A DNA stretch of 64,000 bases, taken from contig NZ_JQGJ02000012.1 of the NCBI RefSeq assembly GCF_000802155.2, positions 1-64,000 of the forward strand. Reading direction: 5' to 3'. Under the pieces are notes generated by a model. The model was not told the origin of the DNA. It saw only the letters and a program-made list of their open reading frames with translations, and did no database searches. Positions 53,001 through 61,967 of this stretch are shown piece after piece. Source of the DNA: Pseudomonas frederiksbergensis (lineage in GTDB: Bacteria; Pseudomonadota; Gammaproteobacteria; Pseudomonadales; Pseudomonadaceae). Position 1 is the first letter of the stretch, and the number at the start of each line of letters is the position of its first letter. The translations under genes were made by a program, and so were the position numbers.

Positions 53001-56000
53001 GGTGACCGGTGCCGTCGGCGCCGTCACCTTCGCCCTGGTCGGCAATGCCACCGGCGCCCACGGTCAATTGCTGCTCAACCCGGACGGCTCCTACACTTAC
53101 ACGCTGACGTCGCCCGCCACGACAACGCCCGCCGCCAACGACGGCCCGAATGAGCTGAGCGAAAGCTTCACCTACCAAGCCACGGATTCACTCGGCAACA
53201 CCGTCACCAGCACCATCGTCATCACGATCGTCGACGACGTACCCAAGGCACATTGCGATACCGCCGCAGTGGTGGAGGGCGGGACGGTCAGCGGCAACGT
53301 GTTGCACAACGACGTGCTCGGCGCCGACGGTGGCACTGTGATTGGCGTGCGTGCCGGCAATGACACCTCAAGTTCGGCCAATGGCGGCTTGAATACGCAG
53401 ATCAACGGCACTTATGGCTACCTGACCCTGGATGCCAGCGGCAACGCGGTTTACCACAGCTATCCAGGTTCCGTCGGCGAGGCGGGTGCCACTGACGTGT
53501 TCACCTACACCGTGCGCGACGGTGACGGTGATGAAAGCACCACCACCATCACCATCGATGTGCACAACAGCTGCCTGGTTGCCGAGACCGACCATGACAT
53601 CACCGTTTACGAAAAGGCCCTGGACCTGAAACAGGACGGCCAGGACCTGGCGCCCGGCACCGCGACCGGCAGCGAGCCGGGTTCCACCAGCGAAACCGCC
53701 AGCGGCTCCCTGGTCGGCTCGGTCACTGGTGCAACCGGAGCCGTCACGTTCGCCTTGGTGGGTGACGCCACTGGCGCCCATGGTCAACTGCTGCTCAATC
53801 CCGACGGGTCCTACACCTATACGCTGACTTCTCCTGCGACAACCTCACCCCATGCCAACGATGGCCCGAACGTATTGACGGAGAGCTTCACTTACCAGGC
53901 CACTGACGCCCTGGGCAACAGCACCACGGGCAACCTGGTGGTGAGCATCGTCGATGACGTACCCAAGGCTGTCGCGTCCGAGCGTTCGGTGACGGCGACC
54001 GAGATCGATTCGAACCTGCTCATCGTGCTCGACGTCTCCGGCAGCATGAAAGACCCCTCCGGCGTGCCTGGGCTCTCGCGAATGGACCTGGCCAAGCAGG
54101 CAATCAACGCCTTGCTCGACAAATACGACGACATGGGCGATGTGAAGGTCCAGCTCGTGACCTTCAGCGGCAGCGCCACCGCCCAGAGCCCCGTGTGGGT
54201 GGACGTGGCAACTGCCAAGACCTTGATCGCCGCGCTGAATGCCCACGGTGACACCAACTACGACGCGGCCGTGGCGATGGCCCAGACATCGTTCGCAACC
54301 TCGGGCAAACTGACCGACGCCCAGAACGTCGGTTATTTCTTCTCCGACGGCAAACCGACCTTGGGCGAGATCGACTCGGCGGACGAAGCCGCGTGGAAAG
54401 CTTTCCTCGAAGCCAATGACATCAAGAACTATGCGATCGGCCTGGGCAGCGGCGCGAGAAACATCAACCTCGATCCGCTGGCCTACGACGGCAGCACGCA
54501 TACCGACACCAACGCGGTGGTGGTCACCGACTTGAACCAACTCAACTCGGTGCTTTCCGGCACTGTGCAGGGCGTGCCGGTCACCGGCAGCCTGTTCGGC
54601 GAGGGAGGTTCGTTCGGCGCCGACGGTGGATTTGTCAAAAGCCTTGTGGTGGATGGCACGACCTACAGCTACAACCCGGACGCCAACGGTGGTCACGGCG
54701 CGCTGACTGCCAGCGGCGGGGTCAACCATGGCTCGTTCAACACGGCGACCAACACGGTGAGCATCGCCACCGGCCACGATGGCACGCTGCTGGTGAATCT
54801 CGATACCGGCGCGTTCAGCTACACCTCCCAGACCAACACGGGTACGTTGATCACCGAAAACATCGGCTACACCCTCAGCGACAACGACGGCGACCTGGCC
54901 AGCTCCAACCTGGTCATCAAGGTCCAACCCAACACCCCTCCCGTGGCGGTCGATGACAACATCATCACCAACGTCCTGTCGGGCAACATTGTCGTCCCCG
55001 GTGAGCTGCTGCTGGGCAACGACAGCGACGCCAATGGCGACCCGCTCACCGCCTCGCCGACCAGCTTCAATACCGGCTGGATTGCCAAGGGGGCGGACTT
55101 CACCGGCAGCACCGGCACTGCTAGTTTCGCCGGCAATAACGTCCAGTCGATCAACCTCAACCGCAGCGCCTTCGTCGCCAACGCCGCGAGCATGACCGCA
55201 GTGCTGGTGGTCAGTGGCGCGCTGGGGTCCGTGTCGAACAGCAACACGAACGATGAAGACCGGCTAAACATCAGCCTGAAGCAGGGCGAAACCCTCACGC
55301 TGGACCACAACCTGGCGGCGGGTCGCATCGCCATGGAGTACTCCTTCAACGGCGGGCCGTTCATCGCGATCAGCGACGGCGCCTCGTTCACGGCGGCGGC
55401 GACCGGCAACTACCAGATTCATGTGATCAATATCCCGAATCCTGGCAATGGCTCGGAAAACTACCAACTGACCATGACCGTCAACTACGCGGGCGCCCAG
55501 GACAGCACGGCGGATTTCCACGGCACCTACACCGCCAGCGACAACCACGGCGGCAGCGACAGCGCCGGGGTAGGCATCAGCTATCAAGCAGGCCACACCC
55601 TCACGGGGACGGCGGGCGACGATGTGCTGCTGGCCGGCAACGGCGACAACGTGCTCAACGCTGGCGACGGCGATGACATTCTTGCCACCGGCACGGGCAA
55701 CAACACCCTGCATGGCGAAGCGGGCAATGACTTGCTCTATAGCGGCGCCGGCAATGACCTGCTCGATGGCGGCACTGGCAACGACACCGCCAGCTACGCC
55801 CATGCCACTGCTGGCGTCACCGTGAACCTCGGCCTGCTCGCCGCGCAAAATACCCTGGGCGCCGGTATCGATACCCTGGCGGGCATCGAAAACCTCGTCG
55901 GCTCGAACTTCAACGACACGCTCACCGGCGACAGCGCGGGCAATCGCATTGACGGCGGGCTTGGCCATGACGTGCTTAACGGCGGGGGAGGCGACGACCT

Positions 56001-56406
56001 CCTGATCGGTGGCCTGGGCAACAACACCCTCACCGGTGGCAGTGGCGCCGACACCTTCCAATGGCAGGCGGGCAACAGCGGCCACGACGTCATCACTGAC
56101 TTCACCCCGGGCCTCGACAAACTCGACTTGTCCCAACTGCTATTGGGCGAAAACGGCAGCGCCGCGTCCCTGGACGACTACCTGCACTTCACCGTCACGG
56201 GGACCGGTGCATCGGTCATTACCAGCATTGACGTCAGCAGCACCGCCGGCGCGACGCCGAACCAGACCATCGACCTGGCGGGCGTCGATCTTGCCAGCCA
56301 TTACGGCGTCACGCCGGGATCGGGTGGGATGATTGGAGGGGCTGATACCGCGACGATCATCATTGGGATGTTGAATGATCATTCGTTGAAAGTGGATACG
56401 GTATGA
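50041..56406 (+). CDS. LapA-like large adhesin with retention module, VWA and RTX
   Basis: 2121 residues from MAALIGTVSKVVGQVFAQDA; AAGG lies four bases before ATG. Residues 1-~115 are the retention module, followed by TAAG (116-119), the LapG-type cleavage motif. T1SS-143/Ig-like repeats run from ~190 to 1300. A VWA domain (~1328-1510) has the MIDAS DVSGS. More Ig-like sequence and RTX-type nonapeptides follow (~1857-2010, GNDLLDGGTGND), then a type I secretion end. It should be exported by the divergent ABC/HlyD/TolC system and held in the outer-membrane channel until cleaved. LapF/MapA-like relatives are possible. Confidence 0.9.
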   Translation: MAALIGTVSKVVGQVFAQDAGGLRRPLVEGDRLYAGEHLVTGAEGAVAVHLQNGHELTLGRGSDLTLTPQLLADQQAPRVDTPQTPTPSEAQLTDVQQLQQAIAAGADPTQAGEATAAGAEGGNPGAVGGGHSFVLLEEVGGQVDPLIGFPTAGFNGIPEFPQLELAADPDGDGDDASVPPVIPETPDNPVTLGGLTVDDGELTANESNLADGTASNPGALVRSGTFSVSAPDGLSSLSIGGIGVITGGVPAGFPQSITSPLGNTLTITGYDPATGVVSYNYTLTDNETHPAGGGANTISEQFPVVAIDSDGDTANASLDVNITDDVPEAIDDSHASTASQTLVTLTGNVLPNDHQGADRIPTGPDSGPIIGGTFTGTYGTLVLNPNGTYTYTLNTSDPQFVALHGGGNGTETFTYTLTDADGDTSTANLVLQVHNNDDPVIIDGLDTEGGELTVQEKNLDDGSSPDASALTQSGTFTVTALDGVQTLSVGGITVVSGGVTAGFPQSITTALGNTLTVTGFNAATGVVSYSYTLLDNEAHPNANGANSLGEQFAVVVTDDNGTTANGNLDVSIVDDVPNAVDDSNAGTASESNLTLTGSVLPNDSQGADQVASGPITPGTFTGTYGTLVLNADGSYTYTLNASDTDFKGLNGGGNGTETFTYTLTDADGDTSTANLVLQVHNNDDPVIIDGLDTEGGELTVQEKNLDDGSSPDTSAQMQSGTFTVTALDGVQTLSVGGITVVSGGVTAGFPQSITTALGNTLTVTGFNAATGVVSYSYTLLDNEAHPNANGANSLGEQFAVVVTDDNGTTANGNLDVNIVDDLPTARADSASVEEGGTVSGNVLNNDEGGADGPAASGAVIGVRAGSDTSTSAIGGLNSQINGTYGYLTLDANGNAVYHSNPNAVSAPGATDVFTYTVRDADGDESTTTITIDVHNCRLVAAPDDEISVHESALDLNQDGQDLAPGTVVGSLPDATRETASGSLLDSVTGAVGAVTFALVGNATGAHGQLLLNPDGSYTYTLTSPATTTPAANDGPNELSESFTYQATDSLGNTVTSTIVITIVDDVPKAHCDTAAVVEGGTVSGNVLHNDVLGADGGTVIGVRAGNDTSSSANGGLNTQINGTYGYLTLDASGNAVYHSYPGSVGEAGATDVFTYTVRDGDGDESTTTITIDVHNSCLVAETDHDITVYEKALDLKQDGQDLAPGTATGSEPGSTSETASGSLVGSVTGATGAVTFALVGDATGAHGQLLLNPDGSYTYTLTSPATTSPHANDGPNVLTESFTYQATDALGNSTTGNLVVSIVDDVPKAVASERSVTATEIDSNLLIVLDVSGSMKDPSGVPGLSRMDLAKQAINALLDKYDDMGDVKVQLVTFSGSATAQSPVWVDVATAKTLIAALNAHGDTNYDAAVAMAQTSFATSGKLTDAQNVGYFFSDGKPTLGEIDSADEAAWKAFLEANDIKNYAIGLGSGARNINLDPLAYDGSTHTDTNAVVVTDLNQLNSVLSGTVQGVPVTGSLFGEGGSFGADGGFVKSLVVDGTTYSYNPDANGGHGALTASGGVNHGSFNTATNTVSIATGHDGTLLVNLDTGAFSYTSQTNTGTLITENIGYTLSDNDGDLASSNLVIKVQPNTPPVAVDDNIITNVLSGNIVVPGELLLGNDSDANGDPLTASPTSFNTGWIAKGADFTGSTGTASFAGNNVQSINLNRSAFVANAASMTAVLVVSGALGSVSNSNTNDEDRLNISLKQGETLTLDHNLAAGRIAMEYSFNGGPFIAISDGASFTAAATGNYQIHVINIPNPGNGSENYQLTMTVNYAGAQDSTADFHGTYTASDNHGGSDSAGVGISYQAGHTLTGTAGDDVLLAGNGDNVLNAGDGDDILATGTGNNTLHGEAGNDLLYSGAGNDLLDGGTGNDTASYAHATAGVTVNLGLLAAQNTLGAGIDTLAGIENLVGSNFNDTLTGDSAGNRIDGGLGHDVLNGGGGDDLLIGGLGNNTLTGGSGADTFQWQAGNSGHDVITDFTPGLDKLDLSQLLLGENGSAASLDDYLHFTVTGTGASVITSIDVSSTAGATPNQTIDLAGVDLASHYGVTPGSGGMIGGADTATIIIGMLNDHSLKVDTV
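50386..50397 (+). other. LapG-type cleavage site (TAAG)
   Basis: Codons for T116-A117-A118-G119 of the adhesin, right after the folded N-terminal module and before the linker AEGGNPGAVGG. In LapA-type adhesins, periplasmic LapG cuts between the two alanines. Confidence 0.65.
51256..52513 (+). repeat. Direct repeat in the adhesin (738-bp period)
   Basis: 51256-51775 is nearly repeated at 51994-52513, both beginning GGCGGCGGCAACGGCACGGA. A second, more diverged pair follows (~52520-52860 and ~53258-53595, also ~738 bp apart). Each unit encodes one T1SS-143 repeat plus its Ig-like linker. Confidence 0.85.
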
Positions 56407-56428
56407 GGTGAGCTGGAATGACGAAACA

Positions 56429-56460
56429 CGGCCTGTCCATTTGGACAGGCCGGGTTTTGT
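56429..56460 (+). terminator. Terminator of the adhesin gene
   Basis: CGGCCTGTCC (56429-56438), loop ATTT, GGACAGGCCG (56443-56452), then GGTTTTGTT. It begins 22 bp past the adhesin stop. Confidence 0.88.
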
Positions 56461-56492
56461 TCGTTTTGCCGGCAAAGGCGTGCGCGCCCTTA

Positions 56493-56781
56493 TCAGGTTC
56501 TGGGGGTTATGGTTGCCCGCTCAATCGCGTTCGCGTCGCGTCGATGAGATTGGAGACCGAGCACAGCGCCCCATGAAGCCGGGGTTGCGTTACAGGAGAC
56601 CTGGCCTCGGAGCTCATGCTGAACGGCTTCGCTGTTGCCGCCGGCATTCGCCAATCCCCCGGTGACGACTCGCCCGTTCGTCAGCGCGGCAAACGCCTGG
56701 CATGAGGAGCCTACGCCCGTCGGTAAGGTGCTCAGTGCCCGATACGTCGGACGAGTTGGAATTGGCATCAGAAAATTGTCG
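56493..56781 (-). pseudogene. Decayed RCC1-like repeat tail
   Basis: The minus-strand frame reads QAFAALTNGRVVTGGLANAG, then GNSEAVQHELRGQVSCNATP. This matches RCC1-like repeats of pseudomonad surface proteins (AFAALT-x-GRVVTWG-x5-GGDS-x-VQ), with G for W and later residues lost. It lies directly behind the Ig-like protein gene, which probably once continued into it. Confidence 0.55.
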
Positions 56782-58275
56782 TTAACCCTGCTCTTTTTTA
56801 ACTCCCATATTGTCGACGGTCCGGGCGCTTGCCTCGACCAGAGCGCTGTAGATTTCTGAGGTGTCTGCACCAAGCAGCGACTGAGGCATATCACGAGGGC
56901 GAAAGCCCCATCCTGCCGCCGCACGGATTTTTGAGGCAGGTCGCGTGGTCAGACCGATTGAGCCATCCGAGTTATAAAAGTGCACCGCGACTTCGCCATC
57001 ATCCGCTGGCCAATCGGCGTGACCACATACTCGACCATAAGTGATGACCTCCAGATCGGGTCCCCAGACGGGATGACAATATTCTGATGGATCCGGTAGC
57101 CTGCGAATGATTGCTTCGCGCAGCCCCGATACAAACGATGGCCTTGGTTCCACAGGGGGCATCTGCGCTGCCGACCACCCCCACAGCGTTTGACCGTGGG
57201 CGTAGTCACTCCGTGCTTCAATGTCCCATTTGTTTGATACCTGCACCTGATAGCAGGCCACCTGGCCAGTCGCGTCAGTCACCGAGATCAAGGTTTGCCC
57301 ATTGCGTTGCCCAGTCACAACTCCGTCGGCACTGCCTACTGTCGCTATCTGGGAATTAGCCGATAAATACCGATAAGGTGGGGTCCCGCTGGTTGGGGTC
57401 CGTGAGCGTCTGTTCCCCGGACCATGACCATCGGTCTGCGTCCACGGGGAGGACGCCGGGACGAACACTTCCGTCCCATCAAGCACCATTGTGGCGGTAT
57501 CGATGATCAACGGATGCCCCGGAGGAGCCTCGCCCAAGTGGATGTCCAGGTATTTGATCGGCGACAAGGTGGAATTACCCAATTGATCCGTCACCCTGAA
57601 CTGGAGCTCCGTCCTGGGGTTGTCCCCGGCCTGTTCGAAGGTTTCAATGAAGAGCGTATGCTCCACCGGTGACGATCCATCCGGCACATCAAATGAAACG
57701 GGTATATTGCCGATCACGAAGTCGATGTGGTCGTAACGTCTTCGGTTGGAATAGGTAAAACCAAACTTCACGCCCTCCGCCGCCCGCGCGGCATCGACCC
57801 CAGAGGCGATGACATCGGCCGGGATCACCAGATCCAAGCCTTCCGGCGCAGGAGCCCCAGGTACCCGTAGGTGGTACAGCACGTTCAGATCTTTGGAAAT
57901 GCCCACATTCTGGCTCAAGCGGGTTATTTCATAGTGCAATCTGTTGACGCCCTCCCGCAGGTTGTGGCGGGGGAGGTAAAAGACAAAGACCTGTTTACTT
58001 TCTTCTCCTGGCTGGACGGTAAAGCCTGCCCCGTTGATTCGCCCGCCATTGACAAACAGGTCCACTCGGTCGAGCTCCGCCGTGGTCCATGTGCCACTCT
58101 TGAGTCCGCTCCAAGCATGGATGATGCACTGCAAACCCTCAGACCGATGATCATAAATGCTATGAGGAATACCGCCACGGGCGGGAACGTCCGACCGCAC
58201 CGGCTCTACCCAACCCGGTATTTGAACAGGATACAGCTCCAATGGATGATTCAAGGCGGACAATAGAGGGTCCAT
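56782..58275 (-). CDS. Large Ig-like (Big_2-type) domain protein
   Basis: 497 residues from MDPLLSALNHPLELYPVQIP; AAGG lies eight bases before ATG 58275. Beta-rich throughout. Residues ~300-365 form a Big_2-type domain (SANSQIATVGSADGVVTGQR, NGQTLISVTDATGQVACYQV). No signal peptide, and no membrane segment. Function unknown; such proteins in Pseudomonas often carry RCC1 repeats after the Ig part, and a decayed piece of these lies just past the stop. Confidence 0.7.
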   Translation of the reverse strand: MDPLLSALNHPLELYPVQIPGWVEPVRSDVPARGGIPHSIYDHRSEGLQCIIHAWSGLKSGTWTTAELDRVDLFVNGGRINGAGFTVQPGEESKQVFVFYLPRHNLREGVNRLHYEITRLSQNVGISKDLNVLYHLRVPGAPAPEGLDLVIPADVIASGVDAARAAEGVKFGFTYSNRRRYDHIDFVIGNIPVSFDVPDGSSPVEHTLFIETFEQAGDNPRTELQFRVTDQLGNSTLSPIKYLDIHLGEAPPGHPLIIDTATMVLDGTEVFVPASSPWTQTDGHGPGNRRSRTPTSGTPPYRYLSANSQIATVGSADGVVTGQRNGQTLISVTDATGQVACYQVQVSNKWDIEARSDYAHGQTLWGWSAAQMPPVEPRPSFVSGLREAIIRRLPDPSEYCHPVWGPDLEVITYGRVCGHADWPADDGEVAVHFYNSDGSIGLTTRPASKIRAAAGWGFRPRDMPQSLLGADTSEIYSALVEASARTVDNMGVKKEQG

Positions 58276-58419
58276 GGTTTTTACCTTTTCCAAGTGGCGG
58301 ACGCGTGATTTCGGCATGACGCTATGACACTCCAGCCAGGGAAGGCTGGCTACTGTCAGGATTGACAGGTGCGGACAGGTTTCGGACGAGCGGTTGGGGG
58401 CGTGGATACTAAATCGCGC

Positions 58420-58815
58420 TCAAGACTTACGCAGCGTCTTCTGCCTGAGGATATAGATCGTCACCAGCACAGCACTGGTCAGCATGAACCCGCGGGCCCA
58501 TGGCAGCGGCACCAGGTAGCAGGACAGCAGGATGCTCGCCCACATCAACCCGATGGCGTAGACCTTGCCCTTGAGCGGAATGCCATTACCGCTGAGGTAG
58601 TCACTGATCCATGGGCCGAGGCGGGGGTGTGTTACCAGCCAGTGGTAGAAGCGCGGCGAACTGCGGGCGAAGCAGGCGGCGGCCAAGAGGAGGAAGGGGG
58701 TGGTGGGCAGGACGGGTACGAAGATGCCAATGACCCCCAGCACCACGCTCAGCCAGCCGATGGCCAGCAGAGCGTAACGCAGGATCAGCGGGCGCTTGCC
58801 GATGGGGGCGGGCAC
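58420..58815 (-). CDS. ybaN: YbaN family (DUF454) membrane protein
   Basis: 131 residues. LRYALLAIGWLSVVLGVIGI FVPVLPTTPFLLLAAACFAR is the DUF454 signature, with RSSPRFYHWLVTHPRLGPWI after it; three membrane helices. The start is taken at GTG 58815, eight bases after the YecA-family stop; no ATG exists in this frame ahead of the first helix. Function unknown. Confidence 0.85.
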   Translation of the reverse strand: MPAPIGKRPLILRYALLAIGWLSVVLGVIGIFVPVLPTTPFLLLAAACFARSSPRFYHWLVTHPRLGPWISDYLSGNGIPLKGKVYAIGLMWASILLSCYLVPLPWARGFMLTSAVLVTIYILRQKTLRKS

Positions 58816-58823
58816 CCGGTGAC

Positions 58824-59411
58824 TCAGTGGTGGCGAGGCTTGAGGATCGCCGGTTTCTCGTCCGGGGCATTGCACAGCAGGTACAGGGCCGTCAGCGCTT
58901 CGGGAATCTGCACGATCATGTCGTCCATCAGGTTCGCGTCGGCGGCGATGTCGGAAAACTCCGGTTGCTCGTCGAACAGGCCGGAACCCACCATGATCGG
59001 CAGCAGCATTTCGCTGACTTCTTCCTCGGCGGTTTCGAACCAGGCGGCTTCGCGCAGGAATACGCCTTCCATGAAACCGATGCACCAGCCACGCAGTTCC
59101 GAATCGTCCGGGTCATCGCCCAGGTCCAGTTCGCACGGCAGCTCGAATTCCTCATCGGAGGCCAACTGACGGGCGATGTGGGCCTTGAGGCCGACCAGTG
59201 TGGCTTCGATTTCGGCCCGCTGGGCTTCGTTGCTGTAATGCGGTTCTTCGGCGAACAGGGCGTCGATCCATTCACGGTCCGGCACCGCTTCGGAGCAGAT
59301 CGACAGGGCGGTCAGATAGCCATGAGCGGCCACGTAGTCCAGCGCCTCTTCGTGCAGCTCATCGGCGTCGAGGAAGACTTGCAGGCGGGTCAGTTGCTCA
59401 GCGAAGGACAT
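58824..59411 (-). CDS. YecA/UPF0149 family protein
   Basis: 195 residues, acidic. UPF0149 blocks: LHEEALDYVAAHGYLTALSI, LRGWCIGFMEGVFLREAAW and PIMVGSGLFDEQPEFSDIAA. It lacks the C-terminal SEC-C zinc motif of some YecA proteins and ends with KPRHH. Transcribed just ahead of ybaN. Function unknown. Confidence 0.88.
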   Translation of the reverse strand: MSFAEQLTRLQVFLDADELHEEALDYVAAHGYLTALSICSEAVPDREWIDALFAEEPHYSNEAQRAEIEATLVGLKAHIARQLASDEEFELPCELDLGDDPDDSELRGWCIGFMEGVFLREAAWFETAEEEVSEMLLPIMVGSGLFDEQPEFSDIAADANLMDDMIVQIPEALTALYLLCNAPDEKPAILKPRHH

Positions 59412-59724
59412 TACGGGCTACCTTGGGGAATAAACAATGCGGGAATTCTAGGCCTTCTTGAGCGGGCAGGCCAGCCGCGTTGTGGATTTGCCTCGTTGTT
59501 GACTGAGCTTAATCCAATGTCAGGGTTCCCTGTGGCGAGGGCGGGCCGGCCGTGATCATCACACCTCTGGTCAGCAGCCCCCTGCGTAACGAAGCCCTCG
59601 GGTATACTGCCGCGTTTTGTGATGCCCTGCGGTCGGTTGGAAACGCGCCCTTACGATTTGCCGGTGCAGCGTTTTTGATTCTGGACCAGCCTTGCGGGGA
59701 TGTTTCGGTGATTTTGGAGTTTCT
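59412..59724. other. Intergenic region between the YecA-family gene and recQ
   Basis: 313 bp without a credible gene. It holds a partial REP core (GTGGCGAGGGCGGGCC near 59532) and must contain the divergent promoters of the YecA-family gene and recQ. The recQ ATG is preceded by TTTGGAGT. Nothing else was recognised. Confidence 0.6.
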
Positions 59725-61851
59725 ATGCTCGAACAGGCTCAACGCGTTCTCAAGGACATCTTCGGCTACGACAGTTTCCGTGGTCGCCAGGGTGCCATTA
59801 TTGAGCGCGTGGCCAGCGGTGGCGATGCCCTGGTGCTCATGCCCACCGGCGGCGGCAAGTCGCTGTGCTTCCAGGTACCGGCGCTGCTGCGCAACGGCCT
59901 GGCGGTGGTGGTTTCGCCGCTGATCGCCTTGATGGATGACCAGGTCGCCACCCTGGAAGAACTGGGGGTCGCCGCCGCGTCGCTGAATTCCACCTTGAGC
60001 GCCGAGCAGCAGCGGGACCTGGCGGCACGCATCAAGCGTGGCGAGGTGAAAATGCTCTACCTGGCGCCGGAGCGCCTTGTACAGCCGCGCATGCTGGCGT
60101 TCTTGCAAAGCCTGGAAATCGCCCTGTTCGCCATCGACGAAGCCCACTGCGTGTCCCAATGGGGCCACGACTTCCGTCGCGAATACTTGCAGCTGGGACA
60201 GCTGGCCGAGCTGTTCCCCGATGTCCCGCGCATTGCGCTGACCGCCACCGCCGACAAGCGTACCCGCGAAGAAATCGTCGACCGCCTGCATCTGCGGGAC
60301 GCCGAGCGGTTCCTCTCCAGCTTCGACCGTCCGAATATTTTCTATCGCATCGTGCCCAAGGAGCAGCCGCGCAAGCAATTGCTGGCATTCCTTGCCGAAC
60401 GGCGTAGCGACGCGGGCATTGTTTATTGCCTGTCGCGCAAGAAGGTCGAGGAAGTGGCCGCGTTCCTCAGCGAACAAGGTTTCCCGGCATTGCCTTATCA
60501 CGCGGGCCTGCCCAACGACCTGCGGGCCTATCACCAAAAGCGCTTCCTCAACGAAGAAGGCCTGATCATGGTGGCCACCGTGGCGTTCGGCATGGGCATC
60601 GACAAGCCCAACGTGCGTTTCGTCGCTCACCTTGACCTGCCCAAGTCCATGGAGGCCTATTACCAGGAAACCGGGCGTGCCGGCCGTGATGGCTTGCCCG
60701 CCGACGCCTGGATGGCCTACGGCCTGCAGGACGTGGTGATGCTCAAGCAAATGTTGCAGAACTCCGAGGGCGATGAGCGACACAAGCGCCTGGAGCAGCA
60801 CAAGCTCGACGCCATGCTTTCGCTGTGCGAAGAAACCCGCTGCCGTCGCCAGACCTTGCTCGCCTATTTCGACGAAGACATGCCCCAGCCGTGCGGCCAT
60901 TGCGACAATTGCGTCGACGGCGTGGAAACCTGGGACGCCACCGAACCGGCCCGACAGGCGCTTTCGGCGATTTATCGCACGGGCCAGCGCTATGGCGTCG
61001 GGCATCTGGTGGACGTGCTGTTGGGCAAGGACAACGAGAAAGTCCGCAGCTTCGGCCACCAGCACCTGTCGGTGTTCGGCGTGGGCAAGGCCCGCAGCGA
61101 GAGCGAATGGCGTTCGTTGTTCCGACAGTTGGTGGCGCGCGGCCTGGCGGACATCGACCTGGAAGGCTACGGTGGCCTGCGCCTGAGCGCGACCTGCCGA
61201 CCCCTGCTCAAGGGCGAAGTCACCCTGCAATTGCGCCGCGACCTCAAGCCGGCGACAGCGGTCAAGAGCAGCAAGAGCCAGGCCAGCCAACTGGTGCGCG
61301 GCGAAGAGCGCGATCAATGGGAAGCCTTGCGTGCCCTGCGGCGCAAGCTGGCCGAGGAACACGGTGTTCCACCCTACGTCATCTTCCCTGACTCAACCTT
61401 GCTGGAGATGCTCCGCAGCCAACCGACTTCCCTGGCGGAAATGGCCCGGGTCAGTGGCGTCGGCGCGCGCAAGCTCGAGCGTTATGGCGAGGCCTTCCTC
61501 CAGGTGCTGGGCGGCGAAGCCGAGACACCGCCAGCGGTGGCCGATGTGCGCCACGAACTCATCACCCTGGCCCGGGCAGGCATGACCCCACTGCAGATTG
61601 CCGGCCAATTGCAATGTTCGGAAAAAAACGTCTACACGATGCTGGCCGAGGCCATTGGTGAACAGCAGCTGTCCTTGGAACAGGCTTTGGATCTGCCGGA
61701 AGAGTTGATGGGCGAAGTACAGGATGCGTTTCTCGACGGTGAAGGCGAGTTGCCTCCCGTATCAGAAGTTGCCGCATTGTTTGTCGGACGTGTCCCAGAG
61801 GGCGTCTTGTATTGCGTCAGGGCCGCACTGCAATCGGAATTCGAAGTCTGA
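59725..61851 (+). CDS. recQ: ATP-dependent DNA helicase RecQ
   Basis: 708 residues. Helicase motifs: FRGRQGAIIERVASG, MPTGGGKSLCFQVPAL (Walker A), DEAHCVSQWGHDFRREY, TATADKRTR, then QETGRAGRDGLPADAWM. Zinc-binding Cys (EETRCRRQTLLAYF, PCGHCDNCVDG), the RQC part and one HRDC domain (~530-600) follow, plus a ~100-residue tail. RecQ unwinds DNA in recombination repair. ATG 59725 has GGAG eight bases ahead. Confidence 0.95.
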   Translation: MLEQAQRVLKDIFGYDSFRGRQGAIIERVASGGDALVLMPTGGGKSLCFQVPALLRNGLAVVVSPLIALMDDQVATLEELGVAAASLNSTLSAEQQRDLAARIKRGEVKMLYLAPERLVQPRMLAFLQSLEIALFAIDEAHCVSQWGHDFRREYLQLGQLAELFPDVPRIALTATADKRTREEIVDRLHLRDAERFLSSFDRPNIFYRIVPKEQPRKQLLAFLAERRSDAGIVYCLSRKKVEEVAAFLSEQGFPALPYHAGLPNDLRAYHQKRFLNEEGLIMVATVAFGMGIDKPNVRFVAHLDLPKSMEAYYQETGRAGRDGLPADAWMAYGLQDVVMLKQMLQNSEGDERHKRLEQHKLDAMLSLCEETRCRRQTLLAYFDEDMPQPCGHCDNCVDGVETWDATEPARQALSAIYRTGQRYGVGHLVDVLLGKDNEKVRSFGHQHLSVFGVGKARSESEWRSLFRQLVARGLADIDLEGYGGLRLSATCRPLLKGEVTLQLRRDLKPATAVKSSKSQASQLVRGEERDQWEALRALRRKLAEEHGVPPYVIFPDSTLLEMLRSQPTSLAEMARVSGVGARKLERYGEAFLQVLGGEAETPPAVADVRHELITLARAGMTPLQIAGQLQCSEKNVYTMLAEAIGEQQLSLEQALDLPEELMGEVQDAFLDGEGELPPVSEVAALFVGRVPEGVLYCVRAALQSEFEV

Positions 61852-61923
61852 TCAATCCGTTACGTTCCTTTAACGATTCACTACAGTGCGAGCCTTGCCT
61901 GAATCCAAAGGCCATGCTTAGCT

Positions 61924-61938
61924 AACTAATAATTAGTT
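61924..61938. promoter_or_regulatory. Operator of the MarR gene
   Basis: AACTAATAATTAGTT is a perfect 7+1+7 inverted repeat about 30 bp before the MarR start, matching the size and AT content of MarR autoregulatory sites. Confidence 0.7.
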
Positions 61939-61967
61939 TTTCTCTATTTCAGATTGATGAGTTTTTT

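Noticed and set aside
49981..53178. 1065-codon minus-strand frame opposite the adhesin
   Set aside because: Low-complexity Gly/Val/Ala/Arg translation of the repeat DNA in antisense; the plus frame has the retention module, Ig-like repeats and VWA motif.
59509..61362. 617-codon minus-strand frame opposite recQ
   Set aside because: Shadow of recQ; helicase motifs are unambiguous on the plus strand.
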